A stretch of DNA of 64,000 nucleotides, taken from Eulemur rufifrons (taxonomy: Eukaryota > Chordata > Mammalia > Primates > Lemuridae). The notes beneath the pieces are model-generated. The model saw nothing but the letters and a program-made list of their open reading frames with translations. It was not told the DNA's origin and did no database searches. This document shows, one piece after another, positions 34,221 to 46,189 of this stretch (within the stretch, counting starts at the first letter, position 1; each line of letters opens with the position of its first letter). The stretch is from assembly GCF_041146395.1 (NCBI RefSeq), contig NC_090989.1, positions 249,354,843 to 249,418,842 of the forward strand, in the 5' to 3' direction. Both the position numbers and the translations under genes were made by a program.

Positions 34221-37214
34221 CGAAAACATAGTCTTTTCCTTTAAGGGAGGAGGTTATACCAATGCGTTATTTAAAAATATGCAACTCTTTAGCATATTAG
34301 TAATTTTGCATTCAGAGGCTCAGATGTTTCACCCTTACCTTGAAAATGATCTCTGGCCAAGAAGGTTACCAGGAAAAAGAGTAGGCATTACAGAAGGGTG
34401 TCAGTGTCATGGTTTGAGACATCTTCAGGGATAGAAGAACACCTCTAGCATCAGGGACAGGGGCGATTTGCCAGGCAAGCCACCTTTGCGGTGAGGGAAA
34501 GCACTGCCTTACTGAACTTCCCTTATTTGACACAATTTTTCCAGCTACCACCTGAAGATGCACTAACATTCCATTGCTTCAGGAGTTCACTGGACACTGA
34601 GAAAAGTAGAGAAGGGTATTGTATAATTCTGCTTAGAAGGCCAAATACTGGAGAGAGGAAAGAAAGTATCCCAGTAGGATGAGATTCCTACCCATAAAGA
34701 TGTTTACTTATAAATCTTGATAGAAGCAGGGTTGCATTAGAGTTGTACCTGTATCCCTAGACTGTTGCAATTCTTATGTCCCTATTCCTCCCATATGATT
34801 TAACTTGGGCACAAAGTAATAATTTGGATCAATAAAAAATTTGTGAAGTACTGTTTCAAATCTGAACCTTTAGTGAAAGGGCATGGAGCTGGGTAGTTGG
34901 TCCTTAAGACATATTATATGAGATACCCTTATATTCACTATTTCATAGAGTTCCCAGGAACTAGTTCAGGAGGATGAAGGACCTAAAGATTGATTTTGCA
35001 AATTTGAACCCCATTTAGTTTATGTAACCTTTGTCCTGGTGGAAGAAGGCAGAACCTTGATTAATATAACCAGGCTTGCAATATAAGCCCCCTATCGTGC
35101 TCTTAAGTGAACTTCCACATTAGGGGACATCTTGAAGTAAATTATATTCAAAGGTGATACACTTTCAGGAATCTCTGCTCCAATGCTGGGGAAGATGGTC
35201 AGAGAGACCATGGATATTGCTGCAGCATACTGCAGTATATCACAGGAGTGGCAGGAATGGCAGTCTCTAAGACAAAAATGATCAGCAAACACTAGAGCTG
35301 CAGCATCCAAACTTTTGTATTGCAAACTCTAAAAACACATACATACACACACTCACACACACATTATAGTCAATCCATAAAGAATGCTTTCTCTCATTCT
35401 TACTCTTGCATAACAATTAGTACAAATGTAAATTCTAAAGTGTGGCTCCTACGCACTCCTGGTTCACTGAGGCCATCTCTGGTGGTGCACAACCTCATTG
35501 GGGACAACTGATTTAGGGGTCCAGCCCTTCCTTGAAGTTTATTGTATTTTCAAAGGAAACAGTTCTTTAGTGACCTTGGTGGGGTGCAAAGCCATCTCAA
35601 GTAAGCATTTTTGTGGGAGAGTGCAAGACTTTCACAACTTGAGTATCTTCCTTTGCTGTCTGCATTGCTATTGTCTCCACTTTACTCTGCACAATATTCA
35701 CTGCATTGATAAGTGACTGATTTCCAGACCATATTTCATTCCTGAAGTCACATGTGGGCTTTTCGTTGCCCAGGTCCCCTGTCTCTCAGTGGTTTTTCCC
35801 ATCTCTACTCAGTTTCTTGCCTTTGGAAGATTTGTCATACTCTGCCTTGGATTTTGCCTCATGTCTCACAGGCTTCTGTCATATGAAGTAATGACATGTT
35901 TTTGATCAGATCTTCCCTCTGTCTGATTTCCTCTGCCTTATTACTTGCAGAAATTCCTTGTATGTCAGGCTTATGTGAGGTACCCTTCCAAATTCTTCAA
36001 AACTGTTGAGTGTATCTACATTTCTTTAGTTGTTTCAGAGGAAAGTGGAGAGAAACACATGGACTTAAATTATTCTGTGGAACTAGAAATCTCTACTGCA
36101 CTACTTTTACCCTTCTGCAAGAAAAACAGTTTACTTCAGTGAAACAAATTATTCTCTTATGAAATAATTAAAATAGAGTAAATCATACACAGTGCCTATA
36201 ATTAAAAGTATACTAATCGTAATTATATGTGGACAATCACTTCAACTGCATACCAGAAATTATCTGAAGATCATAGGGTGCTAAGCCCATGCTGGACCTG
36301 CTTTTTGGCTCTTTGGCCTGTCTATCTTCCCCTCTGCTTGTTAGCCTCTTCTGTTTATACCAAATTGCTCTTATCTTGGTATGCAAAGTTTTGGTTTGCT
36401 TTTTTGCAGGGAAATTTAATTGAAAGAGCTATGGGTTATATCTAGGTGTTCATTTATGTGATTGGAATATTTGCAGAAGAATAAAAAAGATTATGCACAA
36501 TAAAAGTTTTATAGGAGAATAAAAAGAAACTTTCAAATATTTACCTAAAGAGGGGAGCAATTTCTTGTCAAGCAACTGCTATCTTTTTCCTGCCATCTAT
36601 AACGCACCTTTTATTCTCAGAACATTCTCCTAACTCTTCCAACTTCCTTTATTATACATATATTCTTCAAATATCCCGTTTCAAACCAGGCTAAATAGTA
36701 GCAGGTTCTACATCATTACCACCTGCACAAATAGCCTCTTAAGGAGGGATACTCCATTGCTCAATCTGTTATGAAGGCAACCATAGAAGTTTTACACCAA
36801 TGGCAAAACTAAGTAAAGCTCTTGGGAAACCAAAATCTCCTAAAGATACCAATACAAGAGGTGCTAGAAGTCTCACAGGCCTGTTTAGATTCAAGATTTC
36901 TTAGTACTCTGTAGCCTGCACTCCTGTACTTGTACATTCCACTTCAAAGGAAAGCCCTGATACTACTCACTGTTTTTTTTTTTTTTTCTTTCATGCATCT
37001 CTGGGCTTTTATGCTGTTTCAATTTTCCCATGTGTAGCCTTTTACCAGTTACCAGTTTCTATTCTCCATTGTACTGATCTCGCTTTCCTTTCTCCTTTAC
37101 ACACTTATTTTTCATAATCACTCTTTTATTTTGCTGAAAGACCATTGCTCCATCTAGAAAAGAGATATCTTTAGTCTGTAGAGAAGCCCCTTCTTTGCTG
37201 GCAGCCCTTGGTGT
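34221..37214. other. No gene recognised; one CA-rich tract
   Basis: About 3 kb, somewhat less AT-rich than the 27-31 kb region. A (CA)n-like tract lies at 35332-35365 and a T-run at 36971-36987. Frames of 60-77 codons carry no domain. Probably single-copy or heavily eroded repeat. Confidence 0.4.
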
Positions 37215-38052
37215 GGCAAAGTGGTAAGAAGAACAGAGAGTGGGAAGCTCCATGTCCTGGGGATAAAACAGAATCCCAACCTGCTGAGAATGCTGTTGTA
37301 CAGTCGTGTACTACAAAAGGACATTTTGGTCAACAATGAACTGTGTATATCACAGTGGTCCCATAAGATTAAAATGGAACTGAAAAATTCCTATCACCTA
37401 GTGACATTGTAGGTATCTTAATGTCACGGTGCTAATTTCTGCAAAAAAAAATGAAACCTCCTCAAGAAGAGCCTCAGGCAGGTCATTCAGGAGGTATTCT
37501 ATAAAAAGGCATTATTCTTGTAGGAGATGACCATGCCATGTGTGTTAATGCTCTTAAAGAACTTCCAGTGGAATAAGATATGGAGGTGAAAGACAGTAAT
37601 ATTGATGATTCTGACCTTGTGGAGGTCTAGGTTAATGTGTGTACTTATTTTTAGTTTTTAAGAAAATTTTAAAAACTAAAAAAACAAAAAAAATTAAAAA
37701 TACAAATAAGTTTATAGGATAAAGATATAAAGAAAGAAAATATTTTTGTAAAACTGTACAGTGTGTTTATGTTTTGAGCTAAGTGGTATTATAAAAGCAT
37801 CATAAAGTTTAAAATTTTTAAATTTTATAAAGTAAAAAAGTTACAGTAAGCTAAGGTTAATTTATTATTGAAGAAAGAAATTTTTTTAATAAAATTAATG
37901 TAGCCTAACTGTACAGTATTCCTAAAGTCTACAGTAATGTACAGTAATGTCCTAGGTCTTCACATTCATTCACCATTCACTACTGACACACTCAGAAGAA
38001 CTTCCAGTCTTTTAAGCTTCATTCATGGTAAGTTCCCTATACAGGTATATCA

Positions 38053-38820
38053 GTCATTTTTTAATTATTATTTTAGAATATTATGAAATATGTACTGATA
38101 TTTCAGAATATTACTACAACTGTTTTGGTTATATAAATTGCTTTTGTACAGTTTGGGTCAAAGATATAAGTGTGAATAGACAACCTACAGAAGGAGAAAA
38201 ATATTTGCATGCTATACATCTGATAAAGGGCTGATAACCAGAATCTATAAAGAACTTAAGCATCGCACTGCCTGGGGAAGGGACACGCTTGAAGTTCTGA
38301 CTGGGGGGGAGGGGGGTGGGGGGATGGGATGGGTACATACCTACATGATGAGTGCGATGTGCACTGTCTAGGGAATGGACACGCTTGAAGCTCAGACTTG
38401 GGGGGATGGGGGGCATGGGCAATATATATATAACCTGAACTTTTGTACCCCCATAATGAGCTGAAATAAAAAAAAAAAAAGGACTTAAGCAAACCAGCAA
38501 GAAAAAAATCAAACAACTCCATACAAAAGTTGGCAAAAGACATGAACAGAAGCTTTTCAAAAGAGGATAGACTAATAGCCAATAAACATATGAAAAAATG
38601 CTTAATGTCTCTAATCAACAGGGAAATACAAATCAAAACCACAATATCACTTAACTCCAATGAGAATGGCTTTTATCAAAAAGTCCCAAAACAACAGAAG
38701 CTGGTGTGGATGTGGAGAGAAAGAAACACTTATACACTGTTGGTGGGACTGTACACCAGTACAACCTCTATGGAAAGTAGTATGGAGATACCTCAAAGAA
38801 CTAAAGTAGACCATTTGATC
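38053..38820 (-). mobile_element. L1 with 5' inversion inside the transposon
   Basis: The TSD caggtatatca is perfect at 38042-38052 and 38821-38831. The left piece (38053-38173) is a reverse L1 3' end. From about 38174 the text switches to forward ORF2 ('ctgataaagggctgataacc', 38219; 'ggcaaaagacatgaacagaa', 38532; 'gtgggactgtacaccagtac', 38743). Opposite orientations within one TSD are the hallmark of twin priming. A younger L1 tail at 38263-38480 interrupts it. The forward frame at 38530-38862 is an ORF2 fragment. Confidence 0.9.
38263..38480 (+). mobile_element. Young L1 3' UTR insertion (innermost)
   Basis: About 218 bases of L1 3' UTR with a poly(A) sit within the ORF2 text of the older L1. 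The flanking repeat gaacttaagca (38252-38262) and ggacttaagca (38481-38491) match at 10 of 11 bases, with acttaagca exact. It holds one full and one partial copy of the G-rich 3' UTR unit. Confidence 0.92.
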
Positions 38821-39357
38821 CAGGTATATCATTTTTTTTTATCTTTTGCACTGTATATTTAATGGTACCTTCTCTAAGTTTGGGTATGTTTAGATACACA
38901 GACACTTACCATTGTGTTATAGTTGCCTACAGTATTCAGTATCATAACATGCTGTATAGGCTGTAGCTTAGGAGCAATGGACTATATACCATATATCTTA
39001 GGTGTGTAATAGGCTATGCTAGCTAGGTTTGTGTAAGTACACTCTATGATGTTCACAGGATGAAATCGCCTAAGGACGCATTTCTCAGAATGTATTTCCA
39101 TGGTTAAGCAACACATGACTGTATTTGACAAATTACTTAAATTCTCTGTGTTCAGCTTCCTCATATTTTATGGAAGGACAGGTGATAATAGTATCTACTT
39201 TGTGGTATTGTTGTGAGCACTAAATAAATTATATATGTAAGTGTTTGGAACTCTCCCTTGCATATCACAGTGTCAACTATGGCCATTATCACCACTGAAA
39301 AGAAATACATACCTGGAAACAAACCATCTCTTTCTAAGACATCCTGTGTCTGTGAAA

Positions 39358-39399
39358 ACAAAAAGAAAAAATAAAACTAAACAAAAACAAAAACAAAAG
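39358..39399. repeat. A-rich (AAAAC)n tract
   Basis: Irregular AAAAC and AAACA units. Confidence 0.8.
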
Positions 39400-39879
39400 A
39401 GGATAATTCTCAGTTTCTCAAAAACTTTAAACATAGAACCATGTCAGGAACCAAACAGGGAAAAACAGAGCGGCCACAATTTGACAGTATCTTTTGAAGG
39501 TTGCCTTGGGGACCAACTGAAGAATCAAAAATTCTGACATTCAGCTCATTACATATGAGTAACTATCTTCAAACACCAGTTTTGTTGCTCAAAGACTATT
39601 TTCCTAAATTTCCAGGTAGTTGATCAGTATTTTCTGGATTGTGATGTAAGTTTTGTTGTGCCCAAACCATTTCTGCAAATATTGTTCCTCAGCAAATGAC
39701 AAGCTTTGAAAACTATTTGTTTTATGTATGGTATAATAATAGCTCTGACATATGTGAACAAGTTACTTTTATTTTGTTATTTTGTTAGTAGTTATTTTTA
39801 ATTTTCACAAGTTTAGATTCTAACTTGGTAATGTGTTATAGGCAAATAAAAAATGAATACTTGCAATGTGAAACTGGAA
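39400..39879. other. No feature recognised
   Basis: No gene or repeat is assignable in this stretch. Confidence 0.4.
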
Positions 39880-40480
39880 AATAACACCCTTTTTTTTTTC
39901 TGAATCTGGCTGGGGTTGTTGGCAAGGAGAGTTGCAACAAAATGCTTTGGCGAGATTTTATCAATCCATGCTGCTAGAATATGCCATGCTGGAGAACAAT
40001 AGCAGCATGCAGGAAAGAAATTATGAATTAAATAATTTTTCCCCCAAATAGGCTTCAGTGTAAGATATTCTGCCAAATATTTTAATTGTGCCCTTAAATT
40101 AAAACACAAATCCAAATTCCAACTCATATAAGCACTTCTCCACATGGTAAGAACTATATTGCACTATTATGAAGTTTCTCATTATTTGGGGTATTTAACC
40201 TCATACTCTTTGCCATGACTACACAGCTGGGCTTGAAGCAGAGCAGCATCAAATTGATGGCATTTTAGAACTGTAAATGCTTTTAATTTATGAGCGCTAT
40301 GGTGGATGGGGCAGATGCTGAGACCCTTTTGCTCTGCAGACATATTTCCATAGCTATGCATCATTAGTCAAGCATACGTGTTTGGATACTCACCCACAAT
40401 TCATGAGCAGGATTTATGCATCTGTGTCGTCCAATCCATCCAGCATGTGCTAATCGACTGGTTCAATGAAAAAATTATTG
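39880..40480. other. Repeat-free, complex sequence; candidate conserved noncoding element
   Basis: This ~600 bp has none of the repeat signatures found around it and has a mixed composition with many TAAT/ATTA and 'tatgcatcattag' type motifs. The 110-codon minus frame (39813-40145) has no recognisable domain. I suggest a noncoding element only as inference. Confidence 0.3.
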
Positions 40481-41000
40481 CAAACATTGAGATTATAGAA
40501 TACAACTTAAGGATTGACATTAATCTAAAGCCAAAATTCCAATGATACATACATGGTTTATAATATATTTATATATGTATAGACTTCATAAGTGAAAATA
40601 TTATGTAGATATAGTTTTATGGATCTTCTTGATTAAGTTATATAGGAATACAGACAGATGCATAGATCTGACATACAATATATTCAATAAAATATTCTAT
40701 AAAAAGCCAAGTATTGTTTGATATTATACTCATTAATACATGCTTTTCAATATGGGCACTCCATTTTCTAGTTGGTAGTTTGTACATGAACAGTGATTTT
40801 AAAAATTAAGATGACTTAATAACTAGCTATTACCATGTCAAACTGATCTATTCTTTTTGAGAAAAAAAATTGCATCAAAAATCATCTACAAATTTTCTGT
40901 CAATGGGCAACTGGGATTGAATGGGAGTCATTTCAACAAATTGCCCTTGAATTAGAGTAGAATATTTTTGCTAGTCCAAGGCTCTCAGTTAAATTTTAAT
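40481..41000. other. No feature recognised
   Basis: AT-rich, no gene and no clear repeat. Confidence 0.4.
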
Positions 41001-41064
41001 AATTAGAAACACATGTATTTGTGACTGAAAATAATTAGAAACACATGTATTTTTGACATGTATT
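41001..41064. repeat. 32-bp tandem duplication
   Basis: The string aattagaaacacatgtattt occurs at 41001-41020 and again at 41033-41052, a 32-base period. Confidence 0.9.
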
Positions 41065-41119
41065 TGTGATCAAGTTTTGCCTAGTACAGTCATACAGGAA
41101 GCAATCATATTTAATAGCT

Positions 41120-41390
41120 ATCGCAGTTTGTTTGGGTCACTGCAGGGCTTATACCCAACAGAAATTTACTTCTCATGGTTCTGGAGCTGGTAAGTTCAAG
41201 ATCAGGGCAGATTTGGTGTCTGGTGAGGGTCTGCTTTCTAACTCATAGATGGAAACTTCTTGCTATATCCTTGCACTATTGAAGGCACTAGCTGGCATTC
41301 TGGAATCTTTTATAAGTGCATTAATCTCAATCATGAAGGCTCCTCCTCATGAGCTAATCACCTCCCAAAGGCCCCACTAGAATAGCTACA
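41120..41390 (-). mobile_element. MLT1-type MaLR LTR, reverse
   Basis: Reverse MLT1 text: 'cccaacagaaatttacttct' (41154), 'ggttctggagctggtaagtt' (41178), 'ggtgtctggtgagggtctgc' (41214) and 'aatcacctcccaaaggcccc' (41357). The U3 end beyond 41390 is missing. No internal retroviral genes are present. Confidence 0.85.
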
Positions 41391-41423
41391 GTAATCAGTA
41401 AAAGCCATTAAGAACACTTTGGT

Positions 41424-41476
41424 ATAATATGCTGAAATAAAAAATAAATAAATAAATAAAATTAAATTAAAAAAAA
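41424..41476 (+). mobile_element. Ultra-short L1 insertion (stub)
   Basis: Only 'ataatatgctgaaataaaa', the extreme 3' end of L1, and an (AAAT)-rich tail are present. They lie between direct repeats actttggt at 41416-41423 and 41477-41484. It is a complete but extremely 5'-truncated retrotransposition of about 53 bases. Confidence 0.7.
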
Positions 41477-41647
41477 ACTTTGGTTATGAGTTATTTATGA
41501 TTAAGTAGTTTGGTTTAAACATTTAACTCTAATTACTTTTATCATTCTCCATCTGAATTCCATCAAAATGAGCAAAGAACTATCAAAAAAATGGAGAAAA
41601 TATGTATTGTAGTTAAAACAGGGAAGAATATCTTTTGTATGATGTGA

Positions 41648-43403
41648 ATTAAACATTCTATTGTTACAATGTCTATAGTACTCAAAATTATCTACAGACT
41701 TATTGCAATCCCTACCAAAACACCAATGTCGTTATTCAGAAAAATAGAAAAAAAAATACAAAAATTTTTACGGAACCACAAGAGACCCTAAATATCTAAA
41801 GCAAATCCTGAGCAGAAAGAATAATGCTGGGGGTATCACACTGCCTGATGGCAAATTATACTACAAAGCTATATTAACAAAAGAGCATGGTACTGGTGTA
41901 AAAACAGACACGTCGACCAATGGAACAGAATAGAGAACCAAGAAATAAATTCATACACTTAAATACAATTACAATTCATTTTTGACAAAGCTGCCAAGAA
42001 CATACATTGAGGAAAGGACAGTCTCTTTAATAAATGGTGTTGGGAAAACTGGATATCCATACACAGAAGAATGAAACTACATCCCATATTTCACCATATA
42101 AAAAAATCACTTCAAAATGGATTAAAGACATAATAAGACTTGAAACTATGAAACTATTAGAAGGAAACATTGGGGAAATTCTACAGGACATCAGTGTGGG
42201 CAAAGAATTTTTTGGATAAGACATCAAAAGCATAGGCAACAAGAGCAAAAATTGATAAATGGGGTTACATCAGGCTAAAAAACTTCTTTACAACAAAGGA
42301 AACAACTAACAAAGTGAAGAGACAACCTAAAGAATGGGAAAAAATATTTGTAAATTATTCATTTGACAAGAGATTAATAATCAGAATATATAAGGAACTC
42401 AATTCAATAGCACAAAACAAGCAAACAAACAGAAACCCAAATAATCTGATTTAAAAATGGGCAAAAGACCTGAATAGACATTTCTCAAAGAAGACATACA
42501 AATGGCCAAAAGGTATACAAAAAAATGCTCAACATCACTAATCATCAGCAAAATGCATACAAAAACCCCAACAAAATATCATTCATCCAAGTTAAGATGG
42601 CCATTAGCAAAAGGACAACAAGCAACAAATGCTGACAAGGCTGTGGAGAAAGGTGAATACTCTTATACTGGTGTTGGGAATGTGAAGTAGTACAGCCATT
42701 ATGGAAAATAGTATGGAGGTTCCTCAAAAATTAAAAATAGAACTACCATATGATCCAGCAATCCCCTTGTTAGGTATATATCCAAATGAAAAGAAATCAT
42801 TATGTCAAAAAAAATATCTGCACTCCCATGTTTATTGCAGCAATACTCACAATAGCAAAGATATGGAATCAATTAAGTGTCCATCAATGGATGATAAAGA
42901 ACGTGTGATATATTTATACACAATGTAATATTATTCGTCCATAAAAAGGAATGAAATCCTGTCATATGCAGCAAGATTGATGGAACTGGAGGTCATTATG
43001 TTAAGTGACATAAGCCAGGCACAGAAAGACAAATATCACATATACTCATTTATATGTGGGAGCCAAACAAGTGGATCTCATGGAAGTGGAGAGTTAAATG
43101 GTGGTTACCAGAGTCTGGGAAGGGAGGAGAGTTGGGGGAGATGAAAAGAAGTTGGTTAATGGTTACAAAACTATCATTAGATACAAAGAATAACATCTGG
43201 TATTTGATAGTACAGTAGAGAAATTACAATTAACAACAATTTATTGTATATTTCAAAAGGGCTAGAAGAATTGTAATGTTCCAAATAAAAAGATAAATGT
43301 TTGAGGTGATGAAGATTCCAATTATCCTGATATGATCATTATACATTGTACGCATTATCAAAATAACACGTGTACCATAATTACGATATATCAATAAAAA
43401 ATT
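41648..43403 (+). mobile_element. L1MA-type L1, 1.75 kb
   Basis: Forward ORF2 C-terminal half and 3' UTR. Landmarks: 'acttattgcaatccctacca' (41698), 'catggtactggtgtaaaaac' (41886), 'gatccagcaatccccttgtt' (42753), 'ccatcaatggatgataaaga' (42881), and the L1MA 3' UTR text 'aaagaataacatctggtatt' (43185) and 'aaatgtttgaggtgatgaag' (43295). Frames are broken by stops and indels; fragments at 42034-42219, 42502-42690 and 42701-42928 are its pieces. No TSD recognised. Confidence 0.93.
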
Positions 43404-43994
43404 CTGATATTTTTCTATAGGATATGCTCAAATGAGTCTATATTTAGGAAGGAAATATTGAACTTTAATTCATCATCATGAAAAAATAGGATGACTAGAG
43501 AATAAACAAAAGTTATTCCAAGTTCATATGATTTTTTTGTGTTAAGAGCTATGCTCTAGGTTAAGCTATCAGGCATTATGTGATTGTATATCTTGACTAT
43601 ATAAGGAGTACATATGTGACTGTGGAAAGCATAGCTGGAACTAGGATAGAAAGAATACATTAACAAATGTTGACTCCTAGCAACCTGGGTGCTACATAAA
43701 TCAAGAGCATTTTCACAGTGTGTTCTGAATGAGGACAACCATGTCAAATAAGGAAGCAGGGAAGTTCCTCAGCTATCTTCAAAGTGCCCTTGAAGCAAGC
43801 AAAGAAAAACCACGTGCACATCAGTGAAGTTACCCTCCATGGCAAAGGTTAATATACTAACAAATTGTCAAACTAAAGGTATGGGAAAACTCAAAGAGAT
43901 GGATAAAGCATAGGAGTTAGAGCAAATTATTCCACTAGAACAGATAAGAATTAATAGGATATTAATTAATGATTATTTCAATATTTAAGAGTAT
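43404..43994. other. No feature recognised
   Basis: Probably single-copy; nothing assignable. Confidence 0.4.
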
Positions 43995-44220
43995 TAATTC
44001 ACTGATTTATTTTCTCTGTTAACAAATATTTATTCAATGACCACTTGATATCAGAAACCATTCTGAACACTGAGAATACAACAATGAACAAAGTAACAGA
44101 GTTCTACTGTAAAGAATGTAAATAGGCAATACACAAATAAATTTACAATATGCTAAGTGGTCGTAAGTGCTATAAAAGTATTAAAAAAGAGTTAGAAAAT
44201 AAAGAAGTAGAGGGATATAT
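43995..44220 (+). mobile_element. Fragment of unnamed ancient repeat
   Basis: 'aacaaatatttattcaatga', 'gagaatacaacaatgaacaa', 'ggcaatacacaaataaattt' and 'ggtcgtaagtgctataaaag' give the first part of the family seen in full at 62240-63690. Confidence 0.5.
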
Positions 44221-44332
44221 GTTAAAAAAACATAATTAAGGGAATCTTTTTTGATGAAAAACTAAATTGCTAATTTCAAAACACAGATAGGAAGATGTGA
44301 ACTGTAGATAACATACTAAAACCACAGAAATA

Positions 44333-44662
44333 GGCCAGGTGTGTTGGCTTATGCCTGTAATTCTAATACTTTGGGAGGCCAAGACAGGAGGATCTCTTGA
44401 GGCCAGGAGTTCAAGACCAGCCTGGGCAACATAATGAGAGCTTGTCTCTAAAAAACAATCTAAAAAAAAAATACATGAATAAATAAATTAGCCAGTAGCT
44501 GTGGTGCACACCTGTAGTTCCAGCTACTACAGGGGCTGACATAAGGGGATCATTTGGGCCCAGTGGAGCTATGATAGCACCACTGCATTCCAGCCTGGGC
44601 AACAGAGCAAGACTCCATCTCAAAAACAAGAAGAAAAAAAAGAACACACAAAAACAAAAAAC
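44333..44662 (+). mobile_element. Old Alu (AluJ-like)
   Basis: A dimeric Alu starting 'ggccaggtgtgttggcttat' with many CpG losses, a standard linker rather than the expanded strepsirrhine one, and a decayed A-rich tail. It is clearly older than the 2352, 46331 and 63301 copies and probably pre-dates or lies near the base of the strepsirrhine radiation. Confidence 0.93.
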
Positions 44663-44842
44663 TGAGTTAAAATACCAGCCTGAGATAAGTGTGTGTGTGT
44701 GTACACATGTACTAAATTCAAAGAGAAGATGTAACGAAAAAAATATTACTAAGTTGAAGATAACCTGGAAAATGTAGATGTAATAAGCTCATTAATGATA
44801 AGTGTGATTAATGAAAATACCTCCACTTTATAATTTAGTAAT

Positions 44843-44912
44843 AATTCATATTTATTGGTATTTACTATTTACTGAGCACAATGCTAAGTTCTTTGCCTTC
44901 ATTATGTCATTT
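44843..44912 (-). mobile_element. MIR fragment, reverse (weak)
   Basis: 'tactgagcacaatgctaagt' and 'cttcattatgtcattt' fit reverse MIR 3' text. Confidence 0.45.
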
Positions 44913-45017
44913 CCCTCTCTCTCTCTCTCTCTCTCTCTCTTCCTACTCTCCCTTCTTTCCTTCTTCTCTTCCTTCCTCCCACCCTCCCTCTCCCCCTTTC
45001 TGCTTTTCTTCCTTCCT
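44913..45017. repeat. (CT)n and CCTT-rich pyrimidine tract
   Basis: About 13 CT units followed by irregular TTCC/CCCT blocks, with almost no purines over ~100 bases. The forward frame at 44811-45032 is an artefact of this tract. Confidence 0.95.
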
Positions 45018-46189
45018 GTATTTCTATGGTAGAGCTCAATTATGATCCTCCTAGAGGAAACTGAAGCTTAACTTAGTTGCATAGTTAAAAAGAGGGAAAA
45101 ACACACTTCAAACTCATCCATATCTTACCACAGAGACTAAGCTCATAAACATTTTGCTGTTCCTAAAATTCAATAAGCATGAAGGCAAAAATAACATTAT
45201 TTACAAAGAAAAAAAAAAGTATTCTAGACCTTACTTCATGAAATGTAGAAATAAAGTGGGATATGTTCACAATAATTTCTAGAAGGATAAAGTTGGAAAA
45301 AATTTTAAATTAAGAATTATGTTTAGACAAGTTACCAATGATATGTAAAGTTAACAGAAAAACAGAGGACAAGGAAGGATGCTGAGACTACGCCTCCACA
45401 GTTTCATTAATCAGTGATCAGAAAGTACACCAGCCAACTTAGAGTACAAGGTAGGAAGTAAGAATGAGAAAAAGATGGCATAAAATAAATGGCAATACAA
45501 GCAAAGCAGAAAATTTTGTTCTTTGTCATAGTAGAAACAAGAATGTAAAATGAATATCAAAAATAATCAAGGAAAGAATACATAAGTTAAAATTAATATA
45601 AACATGAGTATCAAAAAACACCTAATGCTAGGTAACACTGGGTAGAGAGATAAAGGAAAGCAAGTGGCACATATTGAAATGCTAAAATTCTCATGTTACA
45701 AAACCAATTTTAATAAGAATGCTTCCTTTTTGACTTTTATAAATAAAAGCTCAAACATTCACGATATAACAGTAACGACAACAAAAAGTGAAACTATTTA
45801 ATTCCTAGGGCAAAATAGAGGCAATTGATAGCATGGACAGGACATCAAAAGTTAGGACTCACAGAAAGGTTAGTAACTGACCCAATCAGGAATGATAAAA
45901 TAGGGAAAGAAAAACAAGCTAAAGAAACAAGCATTATTAATCGCAGAAAATTTGGGACAGGACACATTAAAATGTACAAAAAGAAGAAAATAACTTCAAT
46001 CTGAAACAAAAGTAGTTTAGACACTTCAAAATGAAAAAATATAAATTACTGGTAAACTACAGATATTTTTGATCTTGCCAATACTCAATAAAATATGATC
46101 TGAGGCACATAATTAGCTATAATTAAAATTAGCATGGCTAATTTTGATGGTGGTGCACATGACAACCTATCTGCTATAAATAAAGGCAT
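45018..46189. other. A-rich sequence, nothing recognised
   Basis: Strand composition (A-rich on plus) resembles eroded L1 coding sequence, but I could not align it to a specific part. Confidence 0.35.

Larger units (their letters stand above)
37301..39121 (+). mobile_element. Tigger-like (pogo) DNA transposon remnant
   Basis: Inverted ends cagtcgtgta (37301) and acatgactg (ending 39121, complement cagtcatgt) are each bordered by TA, the Tc1/mariner-pogo target duplication. Near the left end, about 37480-37630, the plus strand keeps a broken acidic transposase C-terminal region ('gaacttccagtggaataaga', 'gtaatattgatgattctgac', TAG at 37627). Most of the transposase is deleted. The 3' part includes 'cactctatgatgttcacagg'. 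Two L1 insertions lie inside. Subfamily is not certain from memory. Confidence 0.85.
37215..39300 (+). mobile_element. MIR split by a DNA transposon
   Basis: Only the outer parts are MIR. The left half (37215-37300) has 'gtggtaagaagaacagagag' and 'aatcccaacctgct'. The right half (39122-39300) resumes with 'tttgacaaattacttaaatt', 'tcagcttcctcatattttat' and 'gataatagtatctactttgt'. The text reads through correctly when 37301-39123 is removed, so the DNA transposon entered a pre-existing MIR. Confidence 0.65.

Noticed and set aside
38129..38660. 143- and 134-codon overlapping minus frames
   Set aside because: They read across L1 3' UTR and inverted L1 segments in antisense; artefacts of the nested insertion.
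39813..40145. 110-codon minus frame
   Set aside because: No recognisable domain, and no evidence of exon borders; kept only as part of a possible noncoding element.
45465..45500. A second 'aagatggc' as a possible L1 5' start
   Set aside because: Surrounding sequence is AT-rich with no CpG-rich leader, and no TSD or L1 body follows.
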